This document shows positions 8,347 to 16,219 of a stretch of 64,000 bases of DNA, piece after piece. A program made the position numbers and the translations under genes. The number at the start of each line of letters is the position of its first letter. Positions within the stretch are counted from its first letter, which is position 1. Under the pieces are notes generated by a model. It saw only the letters and a program-made list of their open reading frames with translations. It searched no databases and was not told the origin of the DNA. The stretch covers positions 409,142 through 473,141 of the forward strand of contig CAKSAK010000002.1 in assembly GCA_934435205.1 (NCBI GenBank). The letters run 5' to 3'. Source of the stretch: an uncultured Ruminococcus sp. (GTDB lineage Bacteria > Bacillota > Clostridia > Oscillospirales > Ruminococcaceae).

Positions 8347-9501
8347 CTATTTGTTATGGCAAAGCTTTTCCGTTTTTGATATCATCACAAGTAGAAGTAT
8401 GAAGAAAAATGCAAGATAAACCGGCATAAGCTTAAGGCTCACATGGTTTGCGATAAGCCCGAAAACAGGGGGCATAAAAGTTGAGCCAACATAAGCGCTC
8501 GCCATTTGTATTCCTATTATGCCCTGAGAGTTCTCAGCACCGAAGTTTGCAGGGGTGGAGTGTATGATACAAGGATAAACAGGCGCACAACCAAGACCTA
8601 TTATCACAAATCCCACCATGGAAGCCGCCCCCACAGGCAACGCAATAAGTATAACGCCAAACAGCGCAATAGCCGTTCCAAGGCGTATCATTCTGTTGTC
8701 ACCAAGCTTGTCGGATATAAATCCCGAAAGAAAACGTCCGGCTGTTATGCCGATAAAGAAAAGCGAACCGAAAGCTGCGGCTTTGTCTTTTGATATGCCC
8801 CTTGTGCCTTCAAGATAACTGCTCGCCCACAGCATTGTTGTGGTTTCAGCGGCGCAGTATGCGTAAAAGCCTATAAGCAGGGTAGGCACTCCCTTTATCT
8901 TAAGCGCACCACGCAAGCCAAGAAGCGGTTTGTCCTCCTCCGTGACGGCAGGGTCTTTGTTTATCTTCCAAAGGGGCATTGCAATAAGTATCACCGCAAG
9001 TATTCCGAACTGTATGTAAGAAACATTTCTGTATCCATTCGACCAAGTAGAGTGGGTCAGCGCATAGCTCATTATGTAAGGGCTTATGATAGTGCCAACG
9101 CCCCAAAAGCAGTGCAACCAGCTCATGTGCCTTGAATTGTAGTAAAGTGCAACATAGTTGTTGAGGGCAGCGTCAATAGCCCCTGCACCAAATCCGTAAG
9201 GTATGCCCCATAGGCACATCTGCCAGAATTGTCCCACAGTGGAAAAGCCGAACAGCGCAATAGCAGTAAGCGCAACGCTCACCGCCACCACAGCCCTAGT
9301 TCCGAACTTTTTCGTGAGCCGTTCAGACATAAGTCCCGATATAATAGTACCCCCTGCGATTATCATTGAAACGAACCCCATGTAAGACAGCGGAACGTCA
9401 AAATCCACACGGATAGTAGGCCAAGCCGCACCCAACAGCGAGTCAGGCAGACCAAGGCTTATAAAAGCAAGATAAATAACAGCCAAAAGCAGTGTATACA
9501 T
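8347..9501 (-). CDS. MFS transporter
   Basis: This 384-residue major facilitator superfamily protein has about 12 hydrophobic segments. It starts directly with a membrane helix (MYTLLLAVIYLAFISLGLPD). It resembles the FucP/YbjJ-like sugar or drug carrier group, but the substrate cannot be read from the sequence. I chose the ATG at 9501 for two reasons: AGAGG lies 9 bases upstream, and the -10 box of a consensus promoter (9537-9542) lies just upstream and overlaps the codons of a longer alternative start. The family-typical loop after helix 2 is present (SERLTKKFGTRAV). It appears to be a monocistronic gene. Confidence 0.85.
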   Translation of the reverse strand: MYTLLLAVIYLAFISLGLPDSLLGAAWPTIRVDFDVPLSYMGFVSMIIAGGTIISGLMSERLTKKFGTRAVVAVSVALTAIALFGFSTVGQFWQMCLWGIPYGFGAGAIDAALNNYVALYYNSRHMSWLHCFWGVGTIISPYIMSYALTHSTWSNGYRNVSYIQFGILAVILIAMPLWKINKDPAVTEEDKPLLGLRGALKIKGVPTLLIGFYAYCAAETTTMLWASSYLEGTRGISKDKAAAFGSLFFIGITAGRFLSGFISDKLGDNRMIRLGTAIALFGVILIALPVGAASMVGFVIIGLGCAPVYPCIIHSTPANFGAENSQGIIGIQMASAYVGSTFMPPVFGLIANHVSLKLMPVYLAFFFILLLVMISKTEKLCHNK

Positions 9502-9536
9502 TGTAAAAGACCTCTTTTCCTGAGAAAACTTATTGC

Positions 9537-9565
9537 AGTATATCACAGCAAAACACCAATGTCAA
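9537..9565 (-). promoter_or_regulatory. Sigma-A promoter of the MFS gene
   Basis: TTGACA (9560-9565) and TATACT (9537-9542) on the minus strand with a 17-bp spacer. It fixes the translation start of the MFS gene at 9501. Confidence 0.75.
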
Positions 9566-9612
9566 GGGGATAGCCTGTGAAAAAATTGTGGCAAATATGT
9601 TACGCTGTAAAA

Positions 9613-9643
9613 CAAAAAGAGCAGGACATTTTGTGCCTGCTCT
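9613..9643 (-). terminator. Intrinsic terminator after aroK
   Basis: AGAGCAGG and CCTGCTCT form the stem, followed by a T-run on the minus strand. It ends the fabD-aroK run about 70 bp after aroK. Confidence 0.8.
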
Positions 9644-9684
9644 GTAGATCAAAATTATCTTATATCATGTGACCACACATATTT

Positions 9685-9709
9685 GTAGGGGCGACCTTTG
9701 GTCGCCCAT
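9685..9709. repeat. Palindromic repeat copy 1 (GTAGGGGCGACC type)
   Basis: GTAGGGGCGACC, a short loop, then GGTCGCCC. It is a member of the dispersed family described in the findings and lies just after the aroK stop. Confidence 0.8.
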
Positions 9710-9711
9710 TA

Positions 9712-10230
9712 TTACCGTCCCTGCCCGAAATCAAATCTCTTGTAAAGCTTCTGTATCTTAGAAGCGATAACGATAGGCGGATAACCGCCGCTTATTGCAT
9801 AGTGTGAGTGAGCAAGATATAAAGGTCTGCGGTAGTCAAACCGCTCTGAAAGCTGTTCACGGGTGGAGTTGTAAGCGATAGGTCTGTTAGGGTCGTTTTT
9901 TATGCGTTCGTAGCAGGTGTTGAAGTATGTGTCGATAAAGACCACCATGCCCGATCTTTTAGCCACCTTGCCGTTTTCCTCCGAAAGAAGGGCTCCACCA
10001 CCTGTTGCAACAACGCCGCCAATGTCAGCAAATGCCGCAAGAGCCTCAGTTTCAAGCTTTCTGAAATGCTCCTCACCATATTTGTCGAATATCTCAGGTA
10101 TGCTCATTCCTGCCGTATCTTCAATATACTTGTCAAGGTCAACACACTGACAGCCCATTTTTTTTGCCAAGATCTTTCCCACAGTAGATTTTCCGCAGCC
10201 CATAAAGCCGCACAAAAATATTGGTCTCAT
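9712..10230 (-). CDS. aroK: Shikimate kinase
   Basis: This 172-residue kinase phosphorylates shikimate with ATP in the fifth step of chorismate synthesis. The P-loop is GFMGCGKST near residues 7-15. The shikimate-binding region appears as DLDKYIE, and the GGG turn as VATGGGAL. The lid region is seen as NRPIAYNSTREQL and the adenine-binding part as RRPLY. I chose the ATG at 10230 because AAGGAT lies 7 bases upstream and the family starts right before the P-loop. It follows aroE, separated by about 210 bp that hold two palindromic repeats. The pairing with aroE supports the assignment. Confidence 0.93.
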   Translation of the reverse strand: MRPIFLCGFMGCGKSTVGKILAKKMGCQCVDLDKYIEDTAGMSIPEIFDKYGEEHFRKLETEALAAFADIGGVVATGGGALLSEENGKVAKRSGMVVFIDTYFNTCYERIKNDPNRPIAYNSTREQLSERFDYRRPLYLAHSHYAISGGYPPIVIASKIQKLYKRFDFGQGR

Positions 10231-10269
10231 ATTTACTATCCTTATTATAATGTATTTTACCAAACTAAT

Positions 10270-10293
10270 GTAGGGGCGACCTCTGGTCGCCCG
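10270..10293. repeat. Palindromic repeat copy 2 (GTAGGGGCGACC type)
   Basis: GTAGGGGCGACC, loop TCT, GGTCGCCCG. It lies between aroE and aroK. Confidence 0.8.
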
Positions 10294-10344
10294 CTATCAA
10301 TGTTTGTTCGTCATTTCTGCCGATCAAGTAAACACCATGTTTCA

Positions 10345-10370
10345 TGTAGGGGCGAACAGCGTTCGCCCGT
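10345..10370. repeat. Palindromic repeat copy 3 (GTAGGGGCGAAC type)
   Basis: GTAGGGGCGAAC, loop AGC, GTTCGCCC. It is a second copy in the same aroE-aroK gap, in the same orientation. Confidence 0.8.
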
Positions 10371-10440
10371 TCTTCCCCACGCATGATATGTTTACCCAAT
10401 AAGCTTTGTTTCTGATATTTTCATATGTCAATATCGTAGG

Positions 10441-11289
10441 TTATTTAAAATCCTTCTCCACAGCGATCTCCATTTCGTCTATGATAGACTGAACTTCCTC
10501 GTCTGTGTATTCGTCACCGTCCCATATCTCGTGAGCGGAAACAGCCTGCCAAACTAGCATTGCCATGCCTCCGACAGCGTTCTTGCCCATAGCCTTGGCT
10601 TTCTGCATGAGCAAAGTCTCACGAGGATTGTATATAACGTCAAATACCGCACCGCTCGCCTTTATAACTTCATCAGGAACAGGGCAGGCGTTTGTCTTAG
10701 GATACATTCCCACAGGACAAGCGTTCATAAGCAGATCGTAGTGAACGTCGGTCGGTATCTCAGTGTTCAGAACAATAGTTATCCTAGCGTCAGACTTCAT
10801 AGCTTTTATCTCTTTCTCTACCTGCTTAGCCAAAGGCATATCGCTCTCCAGCACCGCAATGTAAAGGTCAGCCCCGGCAAGAGCCGCTTCAATTGCCATC
10901 ATTCTGCCTACTCCGCCGCAGCCTATAAGCAGTATCTTTCCTGCAAAGTCGATGTTCATTGCACGAACAGTTCTGAGAAAGCCGTCGCAGTCAGTGTTAT
11001 AACCAACGTGCTTGCCGTTTTTGTTGTCAACGCAGTTCACTGAGTGATAACGCTTTGCCGACTGGTCAAGCTCGTCAGTGTAGTCGATAATGCCTATCTT
11101 GTGGGGGATAGTGATGTTGTAGCCGTTAAGGGAATCAAGATACTCTGCCTTGTCCTTAAGCTCCTCAGGCTTTACTTCCAGTATCTCATACTCAAACTCA
11201 CGGTTTTTCAGTTCAAAAAGCCTGGCGTGAATAGGCGGCGACATAGTGTGTTTAAGCGTTTCTCCAAGTATAGCGTATTTTCTTGACAT
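10441..11289 (-). CDS. aroE: Shikimate dehydrogenase
   Basis: This 282-residue enzyme reduces 3-dehydroshikimate to shikimate with NADPH. The N-terminal substrate domain has the signature GETLKHTMSPPIH near the start and the catalytic-lysine segment NITIPHK. The YNTDCDGF motif and the nucleotide-binding glycine motif ILLIGCGGVGRMM follow. The C-terminal GGMAMLVWQA segment is also conserved. AAGGAA lies a few bases before the ATG. The gene follows the dCMP deaminase gene in the same orientation, across a 163-bp gap that holds two repeat copies. It precedes aroK, the next enzyme of the pathway. Confidence 0.95.
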   Translation of the reverse strand: MSRKYAILGETLKHTMSPPIHARLFELKNREFEYEILEVKPEELKDKAEYLDSLNGYNITIPHKIGIIDYTDELDQSAKRYHSVNCVDNKNGKHVGYNTDCDGFLRTVRAMNIDFAGKILLIGCGGVGRMMAIEAALAGADLYIAVLESDMPLAKQVEKEIKAMKSDARITIVLNTEIPTDVHYDLLMNACPVGMYPKTNACPVPDEVIKASGAVFDVIYNPRETLLMQKAKAMGKNAVGGMAMLVWQAVSAHEIWDGDEYTDEEVQSIIDEMEIAVEKDFK

Positions 11290-11372
11290 TTTACATTCCT
11301 TCTTTATAAAATAAATTTCTGCATATTAATAATGTATATTTTTGCAATGCTCTTATGATTTTGTATCATTCT

Positions 11373-11396
11373 GTAGGGGCGAACAGCGTTCGCCCG
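11373..11396. repeat. Palindromic repeat copy 4 (GTAGGGGCGAAC type)
   Basis: GTAGGGGCGAAC, AGC, GTTCGCCCG, between the deaminase gene and aroE. Confidence 0.8.
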
Positions 11397-11436
11397 TTTA
11401 TTTACACATCATTGTAATATGTTTTTGTATCATTCC

Positions 11437-11457
11437 GTAGGGGCGAACGTTCCTACA
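11437..11457. repeat. Shortened palindromic repeat copy 5 overlapping a stop codon
   Basis: GTAGGGGCGAACGTTCCTAC is a collapsed copy. The stop codon of the deaminase gene (TAG, 11453-11455) lies inside it. Confidence 0.65.
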
Positions 11458-11932
11458 GCTTAATAGTTATCTCCCTATTAGTAGGCACATATCTGCGTAT
11501 CTTTACCCCCGTCAGCTCAAACATTTTCTTTGAAGCCTTAACTCCGTCAGTGTCGGCGTATTTGTCCTCCCAGTAAACGACTTCCTTTATGCCGCTTTGA
11601 ATGATAGCCTTTGCACATTCGTTGCATGGAAAAAGTGAAACGTATATCTTGGCGTTCTGTAAGCTTCCTGCCGCATGATTGAGAATGGCGTTAAGCTCTG
11701 CGTGGCATACAAATGGATATTTCGTGTCAAGAAACTCGCCGTTCCTGTCCCACGGCATCTCGTCATCAGAACAGCCTGTGGGCATACCATTGTAGCCCAC
11801 TGACAATATCTTGTTGTCCTGAGAAACTATGCACGCCCCTACCTGCGTGTGAGAGTCCTTGCTCCTCTGTGCAGATAGCAGTGAAATGCCCATAAAATAT
11901 TCGTCCCATGATATGTAGTCATTGCGTTTCAT
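11453..11932 (-). CDS. dCMP/cytidine deaminase family protein (ComEB-like)
   Basis: This 159-residue zinc-dependent deaminase most resembles deoxycytidylate deaminase, which makes dUMP for thymidylate synthesis. The catalytic HAE motif is in FVCHAELNAIL and the PCxxC zinc motif in LFPCNECAKAI. The YNGMPTGCSDD loop is typical of the ComEB/dCMP deaminase group. I prefer the ATG at 11932, with AGGCGG 8 bases upstream, over a GTG three codons earlier. The last codons and the stop fall inside a shortened palindromic repeat, so the C-terminal residues may have been changed by the repeat. A competence role, as suggested by the comEB name, is not supported here. Confidence 0.88.
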   Translation of the reverse strand: MKRNDYISWDEYFMGISLLSAQRSKDSHTQVGACIVSQDNKILSVGYNGMPTGCSDDEMPWDRNGEFLDTKYPFVCHAELNAILNHAAGSLQNAKIYVSLFPCNECAKAIIQSGIKEVVYWEDKYADTDGVKASKKMFELTGVKIRRYVPTNREITIKL

Positions 11933-11950
11933 TTTATACACCGCCTTTTA

Positions 11951-12478
11951 TCAGGTATCTTCATCATCAATGTCTGATATGCTCAGCATTGTCACCTTGC
12001 CGTCATCATCAAAAAAGAAGGTCGCCAAAAAGCCCCTTTTCTTGTATTTCCATGCGTCTGCGTCAGGACTGTCATGCTCGCCGAAAACTTTTTTGACTTC
12101 CGTCTTGTCATCACCGCATTTTACCCCTGCAATGCTCATTCCCTTTTTATCGGAACTGCTTTGCGCCGCACTTATCTGACGTATCTTCGATTTCCTGTCG
12201 ATATCGTCAACACTGTTCGCTTCCACCTTGACAGTGCCTATTATACTGCCGTCCTGCATAAGCGCCACTGAGAATATCCCCTTGCCGTTTGAGTTCCCCG
12301 AAAAAGGATAATCCAGGGTGTATTCATATTCCTCGCCAATATCGTCCAGAGTGCATGGTATCTGTATATCCTTGCCGTTTATCTTTATCTCCCACGCACA
12401 TTTTCCGCAGGCGCTCAGGCAGACAAGCATTGCCGCCGCCAACACCAACAGCAAAGCTTTTTTCATAGCCTTTTTCAT
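11951..12478 (-). CDS. Putative lipoprotein of unknown function
   Basis: This 175-residue protein has a lipoprotein signal peptide: a lysine-rich start, a hydrophobic core and an LSAC lipobox with the cysteine near residue 24. The mature part is small and charged, ends in an acidic tail (SDIDDEDT), and matches no family I recognise. GGGGAG lies a few bases before the ATG. It is 18 bp downstream of fabD and 18 bp upstream of the deaminase start, so it is very likely co-transcribed with them. No link to lipid or nucleotide metabolism can be read from the sequence. Confidence 0.8.
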   Translation of the reverse strand: MKKAMKKALLLVLAAAMLVCLSACGKCAWEIKINGKDIQIPCTLDDIGEEYEYTLDYPFSGNSNGKGIFSVALMQDGSIIGTVKVEANSVDDIDRKSKIRQISAAQSSSDKKGMSIAGVKCGDDKTEVKKVFGEHDSPDADAWKYKKRGFLATFFFDDDGKVTMLSISDIDDEDT

Positions 12479-12496
12479 TTTTCTCCCCTCGATATT

Positions 12497-13420
12497 TTAG
12501 TTCAGAGAAGCAAGAGCCTTTTCCATTGTGGCATTGTTCTCAATGTTCACAGCGTTCTTGCCCTTGAGAGTTTTCTTTACAAGACCAGTAAGCACCTTGT
12601 TAGGACCAAGCTCGATAAAGTTCTCATAGCCTGCCTTTTCCATTTCAGCAAGCTCAGATGTGAACTTGACAGGTGAAACGATGTGTTTAGCAAGCATATT
12701 TGGCATATCTGAAAAATCCTCAAGCTTTGTTCCAAGAACGTTTGAATAGAAATCAACCTTTGCAGTCTTGAACTCAACTGTCTTTGCAGTTTCGATAAAT
12801 TCGTCAGCCGCACTCTGCATGAGCTTTGAGTGGAAAGCGGAAGCAACGTTGAGCTTTATAGCCTTTTTCTTCATCTCCGCAAACTTTGCCGCAGCCGCCT
12901 CGCAAGCCTCTGTGTCGCCTGCGATAACTGTCTGAACGGCTGAGTTGTAGTTTACAGGAACAACATATCCCTCAGTTTCTTCGCATATCTTTTCAACTTC
13001 TTCCGCAGGCAGACCGATTATAGCGTACATTGAGCCACTGTTAGCCTCTGCGGCTTTCTGCATAGCAGTTGCTCTCGCCTTGATGAGCTTGAAGCCGTCC
13101 TCGATAGTTACAACACCTGCGGCTACCATAGCGGCATATTCGCCCAAAGAGTGACCTGCCACGCCGTCAAATGTGATGCCCTCAGCCTTTGCGGCTTCAA
13201 AAGCGGCAAGTGAGCAAGCCATTATAGCAGGCTGTGAGTTCACTGTCTTGTTAAGCTCAGTATCAGGTCCGTCAAATGTTACCGCTCTCAGGTCATATCC
13301 CAGCACCTTTTCCGCTGTATCGAAAACCGCATTTGCGGCATCATACTTTTCGCAAAGCTCTTTAGCCATTCCTACATACTGTGAACCTTGCCCCGAAAAT
13401 AAGAAAATGTTTTTTGACAT
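12497..13420 (-). CDS. fabD: Malonyl-CoA:ACP transacylase
   Basis: This 307-residue enzyme transfers malonyl groups from CoA to acyl carrier protein. The oxyanion-hole motif is in LFSGQGSQYVGM near residue 10. The nucleophilic serine is in VAGHSLGEYAA near residue 90, and the catalytic histidine in SAFHSKLM near residue 195. The terminal segment FIELGPNKVLTGLV is typical. AAAGGAG lies before the ATG. The gene is transcribed away from the fabH operon across a 413-bp AT-rich region and leads the minus-strand run to aroK. Confidence 0.95.
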   Translation of the reverse strand: MSKNIFLFSGQGSQYVGMAKELCEKYDAANAVFDTAEKVLGYDLRAVTFDGPDTELNKTVNSQPAIMACSLAAFEAAKAEGITFDGVAGHSLGEYAAMVAAGVVTIEDGFKLIKARATAMQKAAEANSGSMYAIIGLPAEEVEKICEETEGYVVPVNYNSAVQTVIAGDTEACEAAAAKFAEMKKKAIKLNVASAFHSKLMQSAADEFIETAKTVEFKTAKVDFYSNVLGTKLEDFSDMPNMLAKHIVSPVKFTSELAEMEKAGYENFIELGPNKVLTGLVKKTLKGKNAVNIENNATMEKALASLN

Positions 13421-13445
13421 AAAATTTTACTCCTTTGTGGTTAAA

Positions 13446-13473
13446 TTTATACATAGCCGCCTGATAATATCAA
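13446..13473 (-). promoter_or_regulatory. Candidate promoter of fabD
   Basis: TTGATA (13468-13473) and TATAAA (13446-13451) on the minus strand, spacer 16 bp, leaving a leader of about 20 bases. Confidence 0.45.
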
Positions 13474-13745
13474 AGCCGCTTTATCTCATGTTTGTAAATT
13501 TCTGAAAGTTATCTCCGCTCATCTATTGTTTTATGATTTAATTTTTGCAAGATATTTTCAAAAATAGACACATAATATTAACTAACGCCCTAAAACTTGT
13601 GAAAAATTCTCTAAATGTTTAAATTCATCAAGAGTTGTTCATAATTTGTTATTGATGTATCTAAAAAAACAGTTTATAATTATAATGTTATGATATGTGT
13701 TATATAGTTAAATAATTAACCAATTATATTTTAATATAATATATT

Positions 13746-13776
13746 TTGACTTGCTCCATAGGAACAAGAACATTAT
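13746..13776 (+). promoter_or_regulatory. Candidate promoter and operator of the fabH operon
   Basis: TTGACT (13746-13751) is followed by the inverted repeat TTGCTCCATAGGAACAA (13751-13767) and CATTATAG (13771-13778). The spacer is longer than ideal (19-21 bp), so the -10 assignment is uncertain. An operator between -35 and -10 would suit a repressor of fatty acid synthesis. Confidence 0.4.
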
Positions 13777-13833
13777 AGCACAAATTGCGGAAATATACAA
13801 TATATAATATAGAATTTTCAGGAGGAAAAATCA

Positions 13834-14841
13834 GTGGGAAGTAAAGTAACAGGCGTAAAGATCAAGGGCATAGGCAAATATGTGCCTGAAATGGTCGCAA
13901 CAAACGAGGATTTCACAAAGATCGTTGAAACAAGCGACGAGTGGATAACTCAGAGAACAGGCATCAAGCAAAGACACATCACAAATGGTGAGCCTACATA
14001 CTATCTGGGAGCAATGGCGGCAAAGGCTGCAATGGCTGACGCAGGAGTAAAGGCAGAGGATATCGACCTTATTATTGCCACAACAGTAACAGGGGATTAT
14101 TTCACTCCGTCACTTTCCTGCCTTATCCAGAGAGAGATAGGCGCGATAGGCTGTATCGCATTTGACCTTAACGCTGCTTGTGCAGGCTTTGTTTACGGCT
14201 TCGATACCGCAAAGAGATATCTCCAGACAGGAGACGGAATAAAGACCGTTCTTTTGGTGGCTTCTGAGGAGCTTTCAAAATTCGTTGACTATACCGACCG
14301 TTCTTCCTGCGTGCTTTTCGGTGACGGCGCAGCCGCTTTCGTTCTTGAAAAAGCAGAGGATACTACATATTCAAGCTTCCTTGGTGCAGACGGAAACGGT
14401 GCAAAGTATCTTGCTTCCCGTGCTTTGAAGTCTGAGAACGCTTTCAGGACCAATACCGAGGAATTTGATATGGATATGCCTGAAACAAAGGATTATTTCT
14501 TCAAGCAGGACGGCAAAGAGGTCTATAAGTTTGCGACAAAGGCACTTCCAAATGCAGTTGAGCAGGCTTGTGCAAAGATCGAAATTTCCCCTGATGACCT
14601 TGATTGGATAGTTCCTCATCAGGCAAATATAAGAATAATCGAAACTGCCGCAAAGCATCTTGGCGTGTCAATGGACAAGTTCCCTGTATATATCGACCGC
14701 TACGGCAACACATCTTCCGCATCTATCCCTATCGCCTTCTGCGACGCAGTTGCAGAAGGCAGGATAAAAAGAGGCGACAAGATTTGTCTTGTAGGCTTCG
14801 GCGGCGGACTTACCTATGGTGCGGCTGTTTTCGAGTATTAA
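13834..14841 (+). CDS. fabH: Beta-ketoacyl-ACP synthase III
   Basis: This 335-residue condensing enzyme starts fatty acid synthesis by joining an acyl-CoA primer to malonyl-ACP. The catalytic cysteine is in LNAACAGFVYGFD near residue 117, histidine in WIVPHQANIR near residue 260 and asparagine in RYGNTSSASIP near residue 290. The start is GTG at 13834 with AGGAGG eight bases upstream; no ATG is available nearby. It is the first gene of a long plus-strand operon that also holds the acetyl-CoA carboxylase subunits. Malonyl-CoA made by AccABCD is loaded onto ACP by FabD, encoded divergently. Confidence 0.95.
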   Translation: MGSKVTGVKIKGIGKYVPEMVATNEDFTKIVETSDEWITQRTGIKQRHITNGEPTYYLGAMAAKAAMADAGVKAEDIDLIIATTVTGDYFTPSLSCLIQREIGAIGCIAFDLNAACAGFVYGFDTAKRYLQTGDGIKTVLLVASEELSKFVDYTDRSSCVLFGDGAAAFVLEKAEDTTYSSFLGADGNGAKYLASRALKSENAFRTNTEEFDMDMPETKDYFFKQDGKEVYKFATKALPNAVEQACAKIEISPDDLDWIVPHQANIRIIETAAKHLGVSMDKFPVYIDRYGNTSSASIPIAFCDAVAEGRIKRGDKICLVGFGGGLTYGAAVFEY

Positions 14842-14859
14842 TAAAAATTTGGTGAAAAA

Positions 14860-15258
14860 ATGGAGATAATAAAATATCCCTCTGAAAAAGAGGTGCAGGA
14901 AGCCATAGCTCAGAAAGAGCCGTTGCTCGTGCTTATTTCCTTTGACGGAAAAACAGTGATAATGAGCCATATAGATGAAGCTGTTGAACATTATATACTG
15001 CTTATGAAAGCTGGCTTTTCTGATAAGGATATAGATAAGTTTTTCAGGATAGTTCTTGATGACGAGGGCGCAGATTGGACGTTTGTTTGTCCTCCCGATT
15101 ATAAGAACATATCAGACAGAACAAGAAGAATAAAACAATTTTATAAAGACGGTTTCGCAGTTATATCAGACGTTTTGCAGGAGATCGGCTTTATGGTGGG
15201 AATAAATATCCCAAGAAGATACAGACGGCATTTCAACGCAATAATGGAGGACGAATAA
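14860..15258 (+). CDS. Unknown protein embedded in the fatty acid operon
   Basis: I do not recognise this 132-residue protein. It lacks a signal peptide or membrane helices. It starts with MEIIKYPSEKEVQEAIAQKE and ends with a basic RRYRRHF segment followed by MEDE. It is 18 bp after fabH and 4 bp before fabK, with GGTGAAA upstream, so it is translated as part of the operon. The fabK ribosome site lies inside its last codons. Position suggests a role linked to fatty acid synthesis, but that is inference from location only. Confidence 0.75.
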   Translation: MEIIKYPSEKEVQEAIAQKEPLLVLISFDGKTVIMSHIDEAVEHYILLMKAGFSDKDIDKFFRIVLDDEGADWTFVCPPDYKNISDRTRRIKQFYKDGFAVISDVLQEIGFMVGINIPRRYRRHFNAIMEDE

Positions 15259-15262
15259 AAAA

Positions 15263-16201
15263 ATGACTACTACAAAAACAAAAATAACTGAACTTCTGGG
15301 TATAAAATACCCTATCTTTCAGGGCGGTATGGCTTGGATAGCTGAGCATACTCTCGCTTCCGCTGTTTCAAACGCAGGCGGACTTGGCATAATCGCAGGC
15401 GGCTCTGCACCTATCGACTACCTGAGAGATCAGATAAGACAGACAAAGGCAGCCGTGAACGGCAAGCCTTTTGGCGTTAATATCATGCTCATGAGCCCTA
15501 ATGCCGACGACCTCGCTCAGCTCGTTATAGATGAGGGCGTTCCTGTCGTAACAACAGGCGCAGGCAACCCCGGCAAGTATATGGCTGCCTGGAAAGAAGC
15601 AGGCATAAAGGTGATACCTGTCGTTCCGTCAGTTGCTCTTGCAAAGAGAATGGAAAGAGCAGGCGCTGACGCTGTTATCGCAGAGGGAACAGAGTCAGGC
15701 GGACATATCGGTGAGAACACAACGATGTGTCTTGTTCCGCAGGTAGTTGACGCAGTTGAGATACCTGTTATCGCCGCAGGCGGAATAGCAGACGGCAGAG
15801 GAATAGCCGCTTCATTCATGCTCGGCGCAGAGGGCGTTCAGCTCGGCACACGTTTCCTTGCCGCAGAGGAGTGTCAGATAAATCCTGTTTATAAGGAGCT
15901 TGTTGTAAAGGCTAAGGATACAGACAGTATCGTAACAGGCAGATACACAGGTCACCCATGCAGAAACGTAAAGACAAAGTTCTCAAAGAAGCTTGCAAGC
16001 GGTGAAGCAAACGGCACTATCACACCTGACGAGTTTGAGGAGATAACTCTCGGCTCACTGAGAAAAGCAGTTCAGGACGGCAACCTTGAGGAGGGTTCTT
16101 TCCTCTGCGGAGCTATCGCAGGCATGGTAAAGAAAGTCGAGCCTGCAAAGGATATGATAGAGGAAATGTTCACAGAAGCAGAGAAGCTTCTCAGCAAGTA
16201 A
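15263..16201 (+). CDS. fabK: Enoyl-ACP reductase II
   Basis: This 312-residue flavin-dependent enzyme of the nitronate monooxygenase-like fold reduces enoyl-ACP. The N-terminus (ELLGIKYPIFQGGMAW) and the segments GGLGIIAGGSAP, GTESGGHIGE and PVIAAGGIADGRG are the FMN-binding signatures. In Firmicutes lacking FabI, FabK supplies this step; no fabI is present in the window. It lies between the unknown small gene and fabG, 18 bp from fabG. The neighbouring fab genes favour FabK over a free-standing nitronate monooxygenase. Confidence 0.92.
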   Translation: MTTTKTKITELLGIKYPIFQGGMAWIAEHTLASAVSNAGGLGIIAGGSAPIDYLRDQIRQTKAAVNGKPFGVNIMLMSPNADDLAQLVIDEGVPVVTTGAGNPGKYMAAWKEAGIKVIPVVPSVALAKRMERAGADAVIAEGTESGGHIGENTTMCLVPQVVDAVEIPVIAAGGIADGRGIAASFMLGAEGVQLGTRFLAAEECQINPVYKELVVKAKDTDSIVTGRYTGHPCRNVKTKFSKKLASGEANGTITPDEFEEITLGSLRKAVQDGNLEEGSFLCGAIAGMVKKVEPAKDMIEEMFTEAEKLLSK

Positions 16202-16219
16202 AAGACGGAGGAAAATAAA

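Larger units (their letters stand above)
13421..13833. other. Divergent regulatory region between fabD and fabH
   Basis: This 413-bp gap has no convincing gene. It is very AT-rich. It holds the outward promoters of fabD and the fabH operon, a 17-bp inverted repeat near the fabH side, and a GTTAA-N4-TTAAC repeat near 13708-13721. I did not recognise a standard FapR site. Confidence 0.6.

Noticed and set aside
9685..10370. CRISPR array between aroE and aroK
   Set aside because: The repeats are self-palindromic, irregularly spaced and spread over the genome segment; there are no uniform spacers and no cas genes.
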